Source: Reticulitermes speratus
Taxonomy: Eukaryota > Arthropoda > Insecta > Blattodea > Rhinotermitidae
Direction of reading: 5' to 3'
DNA: 64,000 bases
Assembly (NCBI GenBank): GCA_021186555.1
Contig: JAJKFL010000014.1
Location: 29,280,033-29,344,032, forward strand
Each line of letters opens with the position of its first letter. The stretch's first letter is position 1. Below are positions 34,460-45,849 of the stretch, one piece after another. Made by a program: the position numbers and the translations under genes. The notes under the pieces were generated by a model. That model saw only the letters and a list, made by a program, of their open reading frames with translations, did not search any database and was not told the DNA's origin.

Positions 34460-34622
34460 GGAAGCGGTTTTGGTCATATTTGAAGTACCATATTCCAGCG
34501 GTTGCCTGATGGCACCGATTAGAACTCAGGAAGGCCTTAGTCGAGATTACTGGTCGACGAGAAGAGATTTGAACCCCAACACATTCAGAAAACTAAGCAC
34601 TCGACCGTGACTTTCAGTGGTG
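34460..34622 (-). mobile_element. tRNA-like SINE relic (SINE-D-like)
   Basis: Minus strand: CACGGTCGAGTGCTTAGTTT (A-box-like, tRNA-like start) and TTGGGGTTCAAATCTCTTCT (B box), then CCTTCCTGAGTTCTAATCGG. A Pol III-type head is likely; the family is not certain. Confidence 0.45.
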
Positions 34623-35279
34623 TTCTTGATTATTACATTATTTAACGACGTTGTTTCGACTGCAGAAGTTGTGTAGCGTTTAAGGAGGTGGGAAGAGGAG
34701 AGGATTAGGTGTTAATTTGGTAGTGGATATTCAGACGAAAGAAAGTCACGTAATTTTAATCGAGACAGCCTGTTATCTTACCGAGATTTAAGCCGGGTTT
34801 CTCGCATTCGAGACTTGAGTACCAATGCCTTCTCAGCACGCCACAGATAGGCGCTATTGACAGACATATTCACGAAGTATGTGTTTGTTATATGAGACTG
34901 TGTTGACTTACGTAAAGTAAAATGTAATTCACGTGTTATTTCTGAATCGATGTTGCGGTTGGATGGCAGTTTAGGAAGCATGAAGCTGTACAGGAAAGTG
35001 ACACGTTTTAAATTGTTCGTCTTATAAAGGTTACAGTTCGGCAGAGTTTTCTCGAGTGCAGCGAACGTTTGCTGAACTGATGTGGAAGTGTCTTGAGTGT
35101 TTCATGTGAAAGGGTGACCGGTTTATCGGCAGTGTGACCACCGCTGAGCCGACAGATTTCACGGATTGCGGTGGTCTTCACTGATATATCGTTGATGGTT
35201 GGTTGGTCACTGAACTGATCGAGATTTGAGTTTATCGTGGAGGTAACTGTGAGGAATATTCTGGGTGATATGTGTAGTT
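34623..35279. other. No recognised feature
   Basis: No gene or repeat family recognised. Confidence 0.4.
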
Positions 35280-35400
35280 TGTTAGAAATCTATGCACGAT
35301 TCGGAGGAACCTACTGCCTCCGTCTTCAGGACAGAAGAATTAAGATGGAGGCGTCAGGTTTTTTCGAAATGCCAGTAAGTTTAAATCAGTATACATTCCA
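35280..35400. repeat. P1 fold-back element, hammerhead stem II intact
   Basis: Left half on the minus strand: CUGAAGA (35329-35323), extra C, perfect stem II GGAGG/CCUCC with a 9-nt loop, then GAAUC instead of GAAAC, so A15.1 is mutated. Right half: AAGATGGAGGCGTCAGGTTT then TTTCGAAATGCC, with the CUGA part lost. Mirror symmetry about 35335. Confidence 0.7.
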
Positions 35401-36340
35401 GAAGACAATATTCTTATACATTCCAGAAGACAATATTCTTATTTCGGTAATTGTACATAAAGTGGTAAGATATTCAGTTCAGACACAAATTACATCTGTT
35501 CTGTAAAGTTCAGCGCACATCTCGGAATGTCAGATCTTATAAAAACTAGCCGACATGTAGCGGCGTCATTACGTCCGAAGAAACGGACAAACAGGGAAAA
35601 TAGTGTCACGAAATTCTGCGAAATGAGCCTGAGCCTGCTTGATCACACCAGCACACTAAGTCCAAAAGGAGGATTTATTCTTGGTCGTTTCACTCTATTA
35701 CAATTTGGTTATCTGTTGCGTGTTTGTTTCAGCAAACATTGTCATCATCTCAGTGTTGTCAGGCACATCTATATTTACCACCACCAAACATGTTCTTAAT
35801 TTGAATAACAAACGTCTCCTGATGCGCCCAAGTACATAACCAACTTATGAAACATAATCCTTGAAAAGATAATTGTTCCTTATCTAGTTAAGAAACTCCT
35901 GCCTTGTATGAAACCGTAAGGTCCAGTGCCAGTTATAAGAGCCCACTACTGGCCGCTGTCATGAGAAAGATGAACCCAGTTTAACGTTGATCACATTGTT
36001 TCTTAAAGTATCCGATTTAATATCCTTTCTATGTCTTAATCGTCCTTCAGATCTTCCGAATAAATTTCGTATAATTTCTCAGCTGTCCCATACATGTGTC
36101 ATTCTTCACCATTCGCATGTCACACAGTTACTTTGATATAGAAAAATGTACTTACGGTGAAATGGGATGGAAAAATAATAAAACGGGCGACTGGAACTTG
36201 AAGTGAGAGCAAATGAATAAATATCATGTAATGGTAAATTAAAATGACATATTGGATAACTGCAAAGATTACGCGTAATTGTAAACTTTTTGACGATCAT
36301 GCACTACAGCGGCATGTTGTTTAATCGAGTGCTGGCCTAC
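35401..36340. other. Unassigned; short tandem duplication at its start
   Basis: ACATTCCAGAAGACAATATT occurs twice in tandem at about 35394-35441. No other feature recognised. Confidence 0.4.
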
Positions 36341-36352
36341 GTAAATTAGAAC

Positions 36353-36592
36353 TTTCTTTCTTTCTTAGTCTGACCTCTTCTACTCATTTTAGGTGTAGAG
36401 GTTTGTTGTTGCACCTGATCACACTCAGTGACACACACTCGGTACGACTCCTCTGGACAAGGGATCGGCCCGTCGCAGAGACCTGTACCTGACAACACAC
36501 AACATCCACAAGTGACATACATACATGCCCCCCGGCGGGATTCGAACCCGCAATCCCAGCAGGCGAGCGGCCGCCGGGATCGGTAAATTAAA
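36353..36592 (-). mobile_element. SINE-C copy with internal head deletion
   Basis: Family body and B box (GCGGGTTCGAATCCCGCCGG) are normal, but the stretch between GCGGCCGC and the 5' CCGATCCC is missing: the minus strand runs CCGATCCCGGCGGCCGCTCG, skipping about 30 bases including the A-box. Flanks GTAAATTAGAAC (36341-36352) and GTAAATTAAAAC (36593-36604) form a 12-bp TSD with one mismatch, so the deletion may predate or follow insertion without harming the TSD. The tail is TTTC-rich on the plus strand. Confidence 0.92.
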
Positions 36593-36604
36593 ACAACCCA
36601 AGTG

Positions 36605-38564
36605 AATAAATGAATAAGTTTAGATGAATTTAGTTTACGTATGCAGTCGTAGTTCAGAGTACATGTGTCCGAGTTCATGCAACACCGGGTTTTACGGCAC
36701 TCATATTTTTTAATTGCTTTTGCTTACATTTACATTGGTCTGTCTTCTTCCTATCTGTGTTTTCTAAATAGTGGAACATTATTGGCACTAGCATGCCTCT
36801 CCTCGTCACAAAATGCTAGGTCTGTCGTTCTGTTGTGCTGTAAACTTATATGTGGGTGATGCCATATTGATTGCTGTCCCATTTACATCTAGTTTTGAAT
36901 ACGTGAATAAGCAAATAGAGTAACAATTTCCTAAGATGACATTATGAAGCCTCTCTTTAAGCGCCTCACGTACGCGAATTCGTCTGCACCTAATGTCAGA
37001 CCAAGGGGATTTGGCACAGCCTTTGAACTATGACGACATTGTTTATACGTAAGTTTGCAGACGCCAAGGCCAGGATGTCTTTAAGGCATGTGCTGTAATA
37101 TGTTGTAAGGATACTTGTCATCACAACACCCTCGTGTATTTGTTCTCTTATTATGTTGTCTTTTTCCCTGACCTGTATAAAAACGCGAAGTTATCGAGGT
37201 TGCAAAAATATTTCCTGTTTTTATGCAACCAGAAAATTCGGCACCGTTATCACACAAAGCCGTCATTGGTTTTGTCGTGAGGCGGCTGAATTTAGTTCCC
37301 ACCTTCACATCCTGTTTATTTCCTTAGGATACGTTTTAATATTATCCTTTTAAGAACACGTAGACATCCCAGTGTTCTCTTCCCACGGACTTTTTCTTAC
37401 CATGGGTTAAGTTCAAGTTTGTAAGCAAATGTTCTTCTCCCCTGACACGCTGTTGTATAAAAAATCCTGGGGCAGCCAAATACTGCGTGTAGGATCCGTA
37501 AAGTGACGTGCACATGTGCACCCCATAAGAGTATGAGATACGGGAAGACGTAGGAATGCTTTGTACAGAAAGACAAGTCGGATTTCTGAAAGGGCTCAGC
37601 TAGCTACTTTCACGTGCATTCTAATTTCCATTTCAGCACCAGTACGACTTAAATATTACCGCAGAACGCAGAACTGTATGGAATGATGAAAACGCCAGTT
37701 TCGTGTTAAAAAAAGAAGAAAAGATAAATATGTAACAGGACATCTTTCAAACGTGCGTGATGTTAACTTTATGAACTCCGTATTAATACATTAAAATTTC
37801 ATTTGTCGTATTTGGTAACGCTGCGAACTGCGACTTAGTCCGCTTTTCTTGCAGTTGACATAGTGGAAGGTTACTGTTCTGAGCTATAATCTTATGTTTT
37901 ATACATTACACCAGAAAATATTTGACGTTTGTTGCGTAGGATTGTTTTGTAACTGCTCTTCTCTGCCATTTTGTTTCCCTTTTCGCATTATTGTGATGAT
38001 CTTTATGGCTTTATTTTGAAATTTTTGCTTTCTCAAGGATGAGAATTCATAGGAACTGTGAATGGTATGGGGCATAAAATAAGGTGAAAGTGGAGTAGAT
38101 AGTGCAGAGTTTACTGCTGTTTTGTTGCTATTGCAAACTTGAGGCTTTTTACTGTTTGTCCTCTTATTGTCCTCAGTAAGGAATATGTTGAAGCGATTAC
38201 TGTATCCGGTCGAGAAATTCTTCTCGTAAATACCGAACCCAAACTTTACAGGGCAGGATAGGTCACATTTTCTGTGCGATCTTTGCGAGGTTTTTCTGTC
38301 ATTCAGAGACATACATTAAGGCCGTTATTGCGGACATTAACACACGACAGCCACGTTCTTAATGTTTACAAGTTGCTCTTTGCTTTGTACAGAATAACAG
38401 CAATGGAATGTGCAGCAGTGAAGCTCTGGAACAACAGCTTATAGGACCGGGAAATACTTCTGCGCAGACCCATAACACAGCCACAATTCTATCTTGCATA
38501 CGCAGTAGAACGTTCTTCGTTAATCTTGGCGAGAACTGAGATTCTTGCTGCGGTACTTGTGAAG
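36605..38564. other. Unassigned 2 kb
   Basis: No recognised gene or repeat. The longest frame, 37899-38312 on the minus strand (137 codons), is basic and low in complexity and has no motif I can defend. Confidence 0.35.
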
Positions 38565-38732
38565 ACTGCGGACTTCTGGAATGGTGGCACCGTGTAGTCT
38601 GGTAGATGTGTACCGAAGTTTCAGAGGAACCTGTTTCATCCATCATCAGGGCATATCTCTTCATGACGGAGGCAGCAGGTTTGTCTGAAACGATACTCTT
38701 CTGCTGCGCTACATGGCGTCACATTCAGGAGG
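38565..38732. repeat. P1 fold-back element, two hammerhead relics
   Basis: CACCGTGTAGTCTGGTAGAT and CTACATGGCGTCACATTCAG are mirrored outer parts. Minus half: CUGAUGA (about 38648-38642), weak stem II, GAAAC then UUCGG (palindrome lost). Plus half: CATGACGGAGGCAGCAGG then CTGAAACGATAC, with CUGANGA lost. Confidence 0.7.
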
Positions 38733-38769
38733 ACTGCAGTCCTATTATTTAATGTGAATTATGTCGACA

Positions 38770-38920
38770 CTTGTGGCCTTCGGATTGTGGTCCTCTGGTT
38801 TACGACACAGTGTAGTATTGTACGTAGTAACAAACGTTTCTGAGAAATGTACTGTGTCCATTTTCAGGGCAGTAGCCTGGAAGTAGGGGGCATGTTTCTC
38901 CGAAACGTTAATAATGATCC
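38770..38920. repeat. P1 fold-back relic
   Basis: Minus half: CUGAAAA (G8 to A), GAAACGUUUG. Plus half: CUGGAAG, then CTCCGAAACGTTAA. The 3' boxes outlive the 5' boxes on both sides. Another P1 copy lies only 40 bp upstream. Confidence 0.6.
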
Positions 38921-39544
38921 AGGTGACCACGTGTGTGCGCCGTGTAAAACGGGAAACACGACATGCTGGTTTTTATTAAAAATAAAACTTTTTTTTTTGT
39001 CCATCATCCAGTATCAGTTTAGTGCGAATTTTGTGTTTTAAGCACTCGGCAATGGACGAAGTTACCATCGTCAGAAACTTGGTGAAGTTTTTCTGTTTGA
39101 ATAACTAGCTAGGAACACTCAAGTTGTAGGTTTGCAAGACATAACCTGTGTCTGTGATGGCGAACCATTGACACCGGTGCCAGTTTTAACACCGACTTGA
39201 AATTTCGATGGCACTATTCAATATATATTTTTCTGTATTTATGGCGTTCGTTGATAAGTCACTTGTCCGCTAAGGCATAATTTCCTGCGTAAAATTAATT
39301 TTTGTTGTTATTCTATGCGTTCACACCTGTTACCAAGTATGTTCCCCCAGAGTAAGGTAAATACAGGAGAACAAAATGCGGTTATTGCTGGAATTGTTTC
39401 TGTTTCGATAAGAGGCAAATCCATTCAGTAAGTCGTCATACAGAGAAGGTGAGCTTAATATAAGAGCATTAAAATACAAGAATTAATTGAGTGTCCAGAA
39501 TATAGCCTGTGCGTTTGGAAATGTGTCATTAAGCTCAATATTCT

Positions 39545-39660
39545 TTGCGTGATTTGAGGTTTTCACTCTTCTTGTACTATCCTCAGATAGAGGCAGCAAT
39601 CTCATCTGAACTAACTAAAAAAACTAGCAACACGGCGTAATATCCCAGAAGGCTGTACTC
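39545..39660. repeat. P1 end fragments
   Basis: GATTTGAGGTTTTCACTCTT equals the P1 left end; ATCCTCAGATAGAGGCAGCA and ACACGGCGTAATATCCCAGA are inner and right-arm pieces. No ribozyme core remains. Confidence 0.5.
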
Positions 39661-39722
39661 TTCATACTATTTTTTCTTGATGGTAAGTAACTTTCGATGT
39701 ATATTTGGCAGCAGGCAGCGGA

Positions 39723-39725
<3 letters not shown>

Positions 39726-39770
<45 letters not shown>
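39726..39770. repeat. (CT)n microsatellite
   Basis: 45 bp of uninterrupted CT. It explains the RE-repeat frame on the minus strand at 39624-39818. Confidence 0.97.
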
Positions 39771-39773
<3 letters not shown>

Positions 39774-39904
39774 ATGTATCGTAAAGTGATTGATTTTTCC
39801 ATGTGGATAATACATCATTATACAACTCGTAAACTAGTTTTCTTTATGAAAATAATTGTCTTCTAAGATGTGACATGTTACCTCTGACATATGTGCCAGC
39901 GATT

Positions 39905-40015
39905 CACAACAGCTGCTTCATCCAGTTTCCGCCGAAACGTCGATACCTACTGATTACAGAGCTGCACACCTAGTTGACAGCTTCGTAGTCACCGCCGTGA
40001 GCACCTCAGAGTTCA
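39905..40015 (+). repeat. P1 right-half relic
   Basis: TTTCCGCCGAAACGTCGATA followed by CACCGCCGTGAGCACCTCAG, the family's right end. The 3' half of a hammerhead (GAAACGUC) is present and the CUGANGA half is gone. Confidence 0.5.
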
Positions 40016-41894
40016 TTAATTTTCTACATGAAATTATCAGAGAGGCTGTGAGGTTTAGTGAATTTGAACTTGGATGTAAATCCATTTAGTGTACAGAATA
40101 GCTTACGTTATTTTCCAGAATGTAGTAGAGATGGGACTGTATTTACAGTCTTCATGCTAAGTGCACGAAGTTGGAACATAAAGGGAAAAATCCTCTAAAT
40201 GAAAGGTGAGGGGTAAAGATTGAAATGAAATTTAAAACAACTGCCATTGGTTCTGTGGATCAAGTAGAATTCTGCTACTTTGCTTTCTGCCCGAGTTGAA
40301 TGGTTCGAGGGTGGAGCTGAGTACTCGGATGTCAGGAGTTGGAGCCGAGGGAACGGGGGAGGGGGGGGGGGGCCAGGAATATGTAAAGACTCTTGTATTT
40401 TTCCTTTCCTGCAAGCCTAATGATAAATATGGAAGGGTGCTTGATGGTTGTTGTGAAGATGAGGTTCAGGAGAGTGAGGAGGAAGGGAAAGTGGGTAGGA
40501 GGAGTACCTCTCAAGTATGATAGGATGCGTAGTTAATTTTAAGGGTGAAGTAACAGTTCTGATGTCACGAAACGTTCCGGCCAGCACAACTGTTACGTGG
40601 ATATTGTTGTGTTTCGTACCACAAATTTGTCACTTATTTCCGCCTAACATGTCCTCTTTGGGCGAGTAGTGTAGCTGCAATGCGTGAGGTGTTGTCAAAT
40701 TTAATAAAATGTATTGATAAAATTCGAGTAATAAAAGTGTTATAAATAAGTGCAAATGTTACTAGGATTTCGTTTTTGTGTGGGCTCACGGGTGGTCTTG
40801 TTTTTCGCGTACATGATGTCAGTATGGAGTTTATTTTTCTTGCTGACGCAGTCCACTCTGTTAGGGACACTGTTGAACATTGTTGTTTGTATTTGTATTA
40901 TTCAGTGTGTTTGAAAGGCCGTGCACAATATATCATTTCTTGTTATTGTGAATTAGGTTTCCGCGCCTGTTGAAGTGAGCACTGTATGTAGCCTATACAT
41001 ATCGTAAGGTACTATACATGGAGTTTCTCTTTTATTGAAATGATTAATCTATATTGCTTTGCTCCGCCATGTAAAATTAATTTGCCGCCTTGATTCGTTT
41101 GGTTGGTTGGTTGGTTGGTTGGGTTGACGTATTTCCCGCAAAAGTGCGGGAGATGGTACAGCGCCTCTTACGGACCTACCGGTGTCAAGGGCTCTGTTGT
41201 CACTACAGTGGTTGGTAGTTTATTTCCTGGTGATGTACCATGTATGTATGTATAATAATTATCCTTTATAAACATAATAAATTTCGTTCAGTCTTTTGAC
41301 TATCAGTCGGATGTTCCTTGGTGGTTCTCATACTTCTGGATGATGTGTCTTTGTGTTCATGTATCAAAGGTCATATGGAATCATTCACTGCCCCTGATAG
41401 GCCTGTAAGTTTTTGGTCAGCTGTGCGTGCAGATGGTAACTGTTCATTCACGTAACTAAAAAATCCAAGATTAGATTTATAGAGAAAAATGTGGAAGGGA
41501 ATTAATTGTTAACATTGTTCTTAAGTTTTAGGTGTATGTATTTCAGATACTTTACGCAAGTTTATTTTGTTTTTCTCACTACTGTAGTTTATGTTTGTGT
41601 TCCTTGTTGGTCGTAGAGTAACAGCGGCCCATGCCGAGAACGGGTATGCAGCAACTGTTTGTGTGAAAACTAACTTTAGCGCTGTATATGAATAGACACA
41701 AATTCTGTTGCAACTTCTTAACAACTTGTATTTTTATCCATGTAAATTGTATACTGCTGTGGAAATACAAGTCGATGAAGACGTTTATTTTTCAAATTGT
41801 TTTCATCCTGAGATTTCAGTAAAACAATTTCCCAGTAAAGATTTCCGTCTTCCTGAGATTGACGTCTGATTTTAAATTTGAAGCTGTTTTTGAT
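40016..41894. other. Unassigned; G11 run and (GGTT)n
   Basis: G-rich run at 40355-40372 and a (GGTT)n microsatellite at about 41098-41122. No gene recognised. Confidence 0.4.
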
Positions 41895-42520
41895 TCAGAT
41901 ACGTGGGATCAGTTGTAAACAGTGGAAACAGAATGTGGACAGACATTCATTCCAAAGTTATAACAGCAAACTGCGCACATTTAGCACACATTAAACACTT
42001 AAGATCAAAACTCCTGTCTGGAAATACTAAATCAGTACTGTATAAAACCATAATGACACCCATACTGACTGAACGGGTCAGAAGCCTGGACGACAACCAC
42101 GCAAGAAAGGAACACGCGTAGAATATTTGAACGGAAGATTGTAAGGAAAATATATGGACCCGTAAAAAAGGAGAACGCTGGAGAATAATAACAAACGGAG
42201 ATAAAGGACATATTACAGGGGCAGATATTGTAAAATTTATAAAACCCCTCCGAGTAGGATGGCATGGTAATGTTGAAAGTTGCAAAACCAACGAATGCGA
42301 AAACAAATTGCAACAGCTACAGTGGAAGGAAGAGGCAAAGGAGGAAGATCACGTAAAAGATGGAGGGACGAGATTGAAGATAATTTAAATATAATGGGAA
42401 TAAAAAACAGGCAGGCACTTGTCAGAGGCCGTCGGGAATGGAGGAAGATTGTATGGGAAACAACGGTCCACAACGGACTGTAGTGCTTGTGGAGGAGGAG
42501 GAGGAGAAGAAGAAGAAGAG
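41895..42520 (+). pseudogene. LINE ORF2 C-terminal relic with (GAG/GAA)n tail
   Basis: Across frames: YVGSVVNSGNRMWTDIHSKV, a LRSKLLSGNTKSVLYKTIMT block, RIFERKIVRKIYGPVKKEN, GADIVKFIKPLRVGWHGNVE, then KGGRSRKRWRDEIEDNLNIM and GIKNRQALVRGRREWRKIVW before VHNGL and a stop. This order is the post-polymerase region of a common insect LINE. The YGSEAW segment has been deleted near 42080. The tail is a run of GAGs and GAAs at about 42490-42520. Different family from 15190-15640 and 33466-33748. Confidence 0.88.
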
Positions 42521-42737
42521 ATGTGACGTCGTGTGGTCTGGTGGCCATTTACGAACATTTAGTGACGTTCGTGGTGGCATTCTGCATCTCCAGGGAAGAA
42601 GAACAGTACTAGACGCAGCTCTTACGCCTAAGTCAGGCCACCTCCTCAGTGTTGCTGTGTGACACCCCTTTCAGCAGCACTGACGTTACAGAAGCATTTA
42701 ATGTTCTTCGTAATCTTTATGCACCGTCCAAAACCAT

Positions 42738-42930
42738 GGAGTCCAGACGGCTGTATGGCCCACCCAGCCTCCTATTCTGTGGGTACTAGCTGCTCTTTCC
42801 TTGGGGGTAATGAGGCCGAGACGTGAAACTGACGACTCAGCCCCATCTAGTGTCGAGTTTAAGAATAAGTGGAGCTATACTTCCACTACCCTAAATACCT
42901 TCCTAGAGTTCGCAGGGACAACTTCACCTT
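42738..42930 (+). mobile_element. SINE-A copy, head missing
   Basis: Starts at GAGTCCAGACGGCTGTATGG, then CCCACCCAGCCTCCTATTCT, GGTAATGAGGCCGAGACGTG, CCATCTAGTGTCGAGTTTAA and GTGGAGCTATACTTCCACTA. Confidence 0.85.
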
Positions 42931-44706
42931 CACAAAAAGAGCCTTCCAAGTCTGCATTTCTTCAGTCCTGGGTTGGAGCTCTGTCAGTGTTTTCTGCGAC
43001 TGAAAAGCTTTTAGCGGCGAAACTGCTGGCGAAACTGTAGGAACGCCTCCAATTATATGATCATGGTATCTCGCTCGGGGACTGTGGCCACAGCCGCTCT
43101 GCACAGCTTCACAACTTGTGTATGGCAGTGTCAGCAAAATATTAAAATGCTTATCCTGGTTTTTCTCTAAACCAAATTGTTTGTGACTTTTATTAGTCTT
43201 GAGTTACAACTAATGCTAAAGAAAGAAAGAAGGAATTTGATTAAATAAAACTCTGCAGTAAGAGGGTTTAAATGGTAGCTGTCTGTAGGAACACGCAAGC
43301 ATCAGAACAGTATATCCTGACATCCAGTTCACACATTGACTGTAATACACGTACGCTGTATTCACGAAAGGAAGTGGTGTGTATGTAGGAGTAAGGCCGT
43401 TTTAAAACTCTGAACAGCCCTGAAACCGAATTAGACAGTGAGCAAAAAATAAATCTTTTCCTCTCTATTGCTTTTCTCTTTCTGTTAAAGTTTTACTCTC
43501 AACAAGAACAAGGAACGACACTGCCTATATCGAATATATTGTGGTTATTGGATAGGGGGTTGAGGGCTGCAACCCACACAGCTGCTTCTGTTGGAACGAT
43601 ACATTGCTGCTAAAGCCTCAAAGACTGATTCCTTTCTTACAGCTATTTTTCATGTTCATATGGATCCATGACCAGTACTGTGAACATCATTTCTGTGGTG
43701 TAATACTTACAAAGCTGGTAAAAATAGTTTTAAAGGAAACAGATACGTGCGATAGATAGCATACACGATGGTAAAAAAAAAACGCTTTCTGAGAAACTGA
43801 ATAAGAAGAAAGAGAATTTTTGTACGGTTTCAATTCTGCGAAGGTCTTCCGCAGCAGTTCATATTTCTTTCACTGTGACTTTTTATTTTCTTATGGATCT
43901 ACTTTCAGTGCCGCAAAATCTTTTCTTTCCACATACGATAATATTGACGTAATATTCTCTTCTGTAGCTGAAAACGGAGAAGAATGATGCAGTACAAATG
44001 TACTGGATTACATGTAGGTAATAAATTATTGGGAAAATACACAGGAAGTGGTTGTGTTTATAGTACATTCCACGAAGGACATAATGCAACTACAGTTTTC
44101 GACAAGAAATAATTAGTAGCCCGTTTTGTGTGGGCTACATCTTTAAGACACTGCTCACAGCTACGTGATGAGGGCCCGAAATTTGGGTATTGTGTTGTTG
44201 TTTGTGGTATTTAATCGCATTTAATTACGCAGCAGTGCAAAAGGTGGTGTGTGTAATTATGGGTGGGGATTGTTTCAAGGATACTGCAGTGTGGAGGCCA
44301 CGACAGATCTGGTCCAGAGACAGAAAGCGCCTGTCAACGGTGGCACGGAGTGGTTGGTGAAAGTTGATGGAAGTAAAAATTTGACCAAGCAATGGTAGAT
44401 TAGTAGGTATGTTCATGAAGTACAGGGCTGTGGCGTAATGTACGACTGTGTGACTTTCGGATTACACAGATACCGAACAAATTGCGGGTGGCCAGGCGAT
44501 TGGGGGGGGGGGGGGGGGGGGGGTATAATATCGGCGAAACAACAAGGATTTTGTACATAAAGTGGCGTTTTCCAGAACAAGTGTCTTGAGTCGTTGACTA
44601 AAAGGCACACTTACATACATAAATAAAGATTGATAGTAAACAGTAACCATGCGAAAAAAAGAAGTAATGTAAAGTGGAAATAATTATAAACAAAAATTAA
44701 ATATAT
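42931..44706. other. Unassigned; longest G run in the window
   Basis: Contains a 22-nt G run at 44502-44523, the longest homopolymer in the window, just before TATAATATCGGCG. No gene or repeat family recognised. Confidence 0.4.
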
Positions 44707-44742
44707 CTGTCCAAACACAACTGAATTCTATTTATTATGTAG

Positions 44743-44781
44743 AACTACATGTTTCGACCTATCTCAGGTCATCCTCAGGTT
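44743..44781 (-). ncRNA. Hammerhead ribozyme, intact core (left arm)
   Basis: Minus strand: CUGAGGA (44778-44772), extra U, stem II GACCU/AGGUC with loop GAGAU, GAA, palindromic ACAUGU, H17 = A (44746). Stem I AAC/GUU, three pairs. Confidence 0.8.
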
Positions 44782-44819
44782 AACAATTGTCATTAAAACA
44801 TATTTTAAACACCAATTGT

Positions 44820-44860
44820 GAACCTGAGGATGACCTGAGATAGGTCGAAACATGTAGTTC
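44820..44860 (+). ncRNA. Hammerhead ribozyme, intact core (right arm)
   Basis: Stem I GAAC (44820-44823) with GUUC (44857-44860); CUGAGGA 44824-44830; one extra U; stem II GACCU/AGGUC (44832-44836, 44842-44846), loop GAGAU; GAA 44847-44849; palindrome ACAUGU 44850-44855 as stem III; H17 = A44856. Predicted cut 44856/44857. Confidence 0.85.
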
Positions 44861-44894
44861 TATACAATAATAGAATTTAGTTGTGTTTGGACAG

Positions 44895-45244
44895 ATGTTC
44901 ATTTAATTTTTATACTATTAACAACACAACGCGATGACGTTCGTTAAAAAGTGATGAAAGTAAGCTAAGTTCGGAGGAAGTGTGACAGAAAAATAAAGGA
45001 AAGGGGAGAAATGAGAAACATATGAAGGAAATTGAAGTGAGAGAAGGAATGAATAAAATAGAGACAAGAGTCAAGAAAGAAACTGAAAGAGGAAATAAAA
45101 GGAAGGACGATGCATTGCTGTGATGAAAACCGAACCATGGAGAGTACCATTACAGCTCCGCCACTTAGGTGGAATGAAAACTGAAAGCAGTAAAGCAGGC
45201 CGTCTGTCTTTGACAGAAGAAATTTTCTGGTGAGGTTGAGATGC
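44895..45244. other. No recognised feature; purine-rich
   Basis: A/G-rich stretch at about 44945-45115; nothing else. Confidence 0.4.
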
Positions 45245-45335
45245 TCATGGCTATATCGGGATTACGGGCTTCTGATATGTGCCACCGTGTAACTTGGTAC
45301 CCGGGTGCCGTCGGAACTGCTTGCTGCTTGTTTTA
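45245..45335. repeat. Possible P1 left-half relic
   Basis: GCCACCGTGTAACTTGGTAC followed by GCCGTCGGAACTGCTTGCTG recalls the P1 left half. No core remains. Confidence 0.3.
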
Positions 45336-45621
45336 TCGAACGAATGCGTGCTGCATGACCTGATGATGCAGCTGTTTCTCATTTAATCACTTTAACAATA
45401 CTTACGTGACATGTGCAAAGTATGCAGGGGCGCACTTGCTATGCGCGGGAATTCTCTGCGGCCGTCCCTGGCTCCGCAGCTGCAAGATTTTCCATATGTC
45501 GTCCGGCAGCCCTACTGTGATTTTAATTAATTCTTCAGTGTAGAAGTTAAAGCAATCCCTGTACGTCGTAGGTTTCCAGGAGCTTGAGGCTTCCAGATTT
45601 CTAGACAATCGGCACATGAAT

Positions 45622-45830
45622 GTGGTAAGGTTGTCAGCCCTACGCACCGGCCGCTTTTATCCCCCAGGAAATATTCCTGGTACTCATTTCTGTTGGAGGC
45701 TGAGTCGACCCCAGGGCCATAGTGCGACCGAAAGGATTATGTCAATGAAAAATTCCAATGACACCATCGGGAATCGAACCCGCGACCTTCCGGCTTGTAG
45801 CGCAGTTCCTCAACCAACTGCGACACCGTG
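45622..45830 (-). mobile_element. tRNA-derived SINE related to SINE-A
   Basis: Minus strand: CGGTGTCGCAGTTGGTTGAG (A-box region), GTCGCGGGTTCGATTCCCGA (clean B box), then TGGGGTCGACTCAGCCTCC, and GATAAAAGCGGCCGGTGCGT. Body blocks resemble SINE-A (CAGCCTCC, AAGCGGCCGG) but the head differs, so it may be a sister subfamily. The acceptor-stem ends do not pair, so it is not a tRNA gene. Confidence 0.75.
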
Positions 45831-45849
45831 TATTATGTTGTCGTCTGGT

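Larger units (their letters stand above)
44707..44894. repeat. Palindromic element with two facing hammerheads
   Basis: Arms 44707-44789 and 44813-44894 are near-perfect reverse complements over about 82 bp, separated by 22 bp (AAAACATATTTTAAAC centre). Ends are CTGTCCAAACACAAC / GTTGTGTTTGGACAG. Each arm holds one hammerhead with all core bases kept. No coding capacity. Could be a non-autonomous PLE-derived or retrozyme-like unit, or a head-to-head pair of solo ends. Confidence 0.92.

Noticed and set aside
37899-38312. Minus frame of 137 codons, basic
   Set aside because: A faint KAIKIIT string recalls LINE RT C-termini, but no supporting motif before or after it.
45760-45830. Possible tRNA gene on the minus strand (clean A and B boxes)
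   Set aside because: Acceptor-stem ends do not pair and a SINE body follows, so it is a SINE head.
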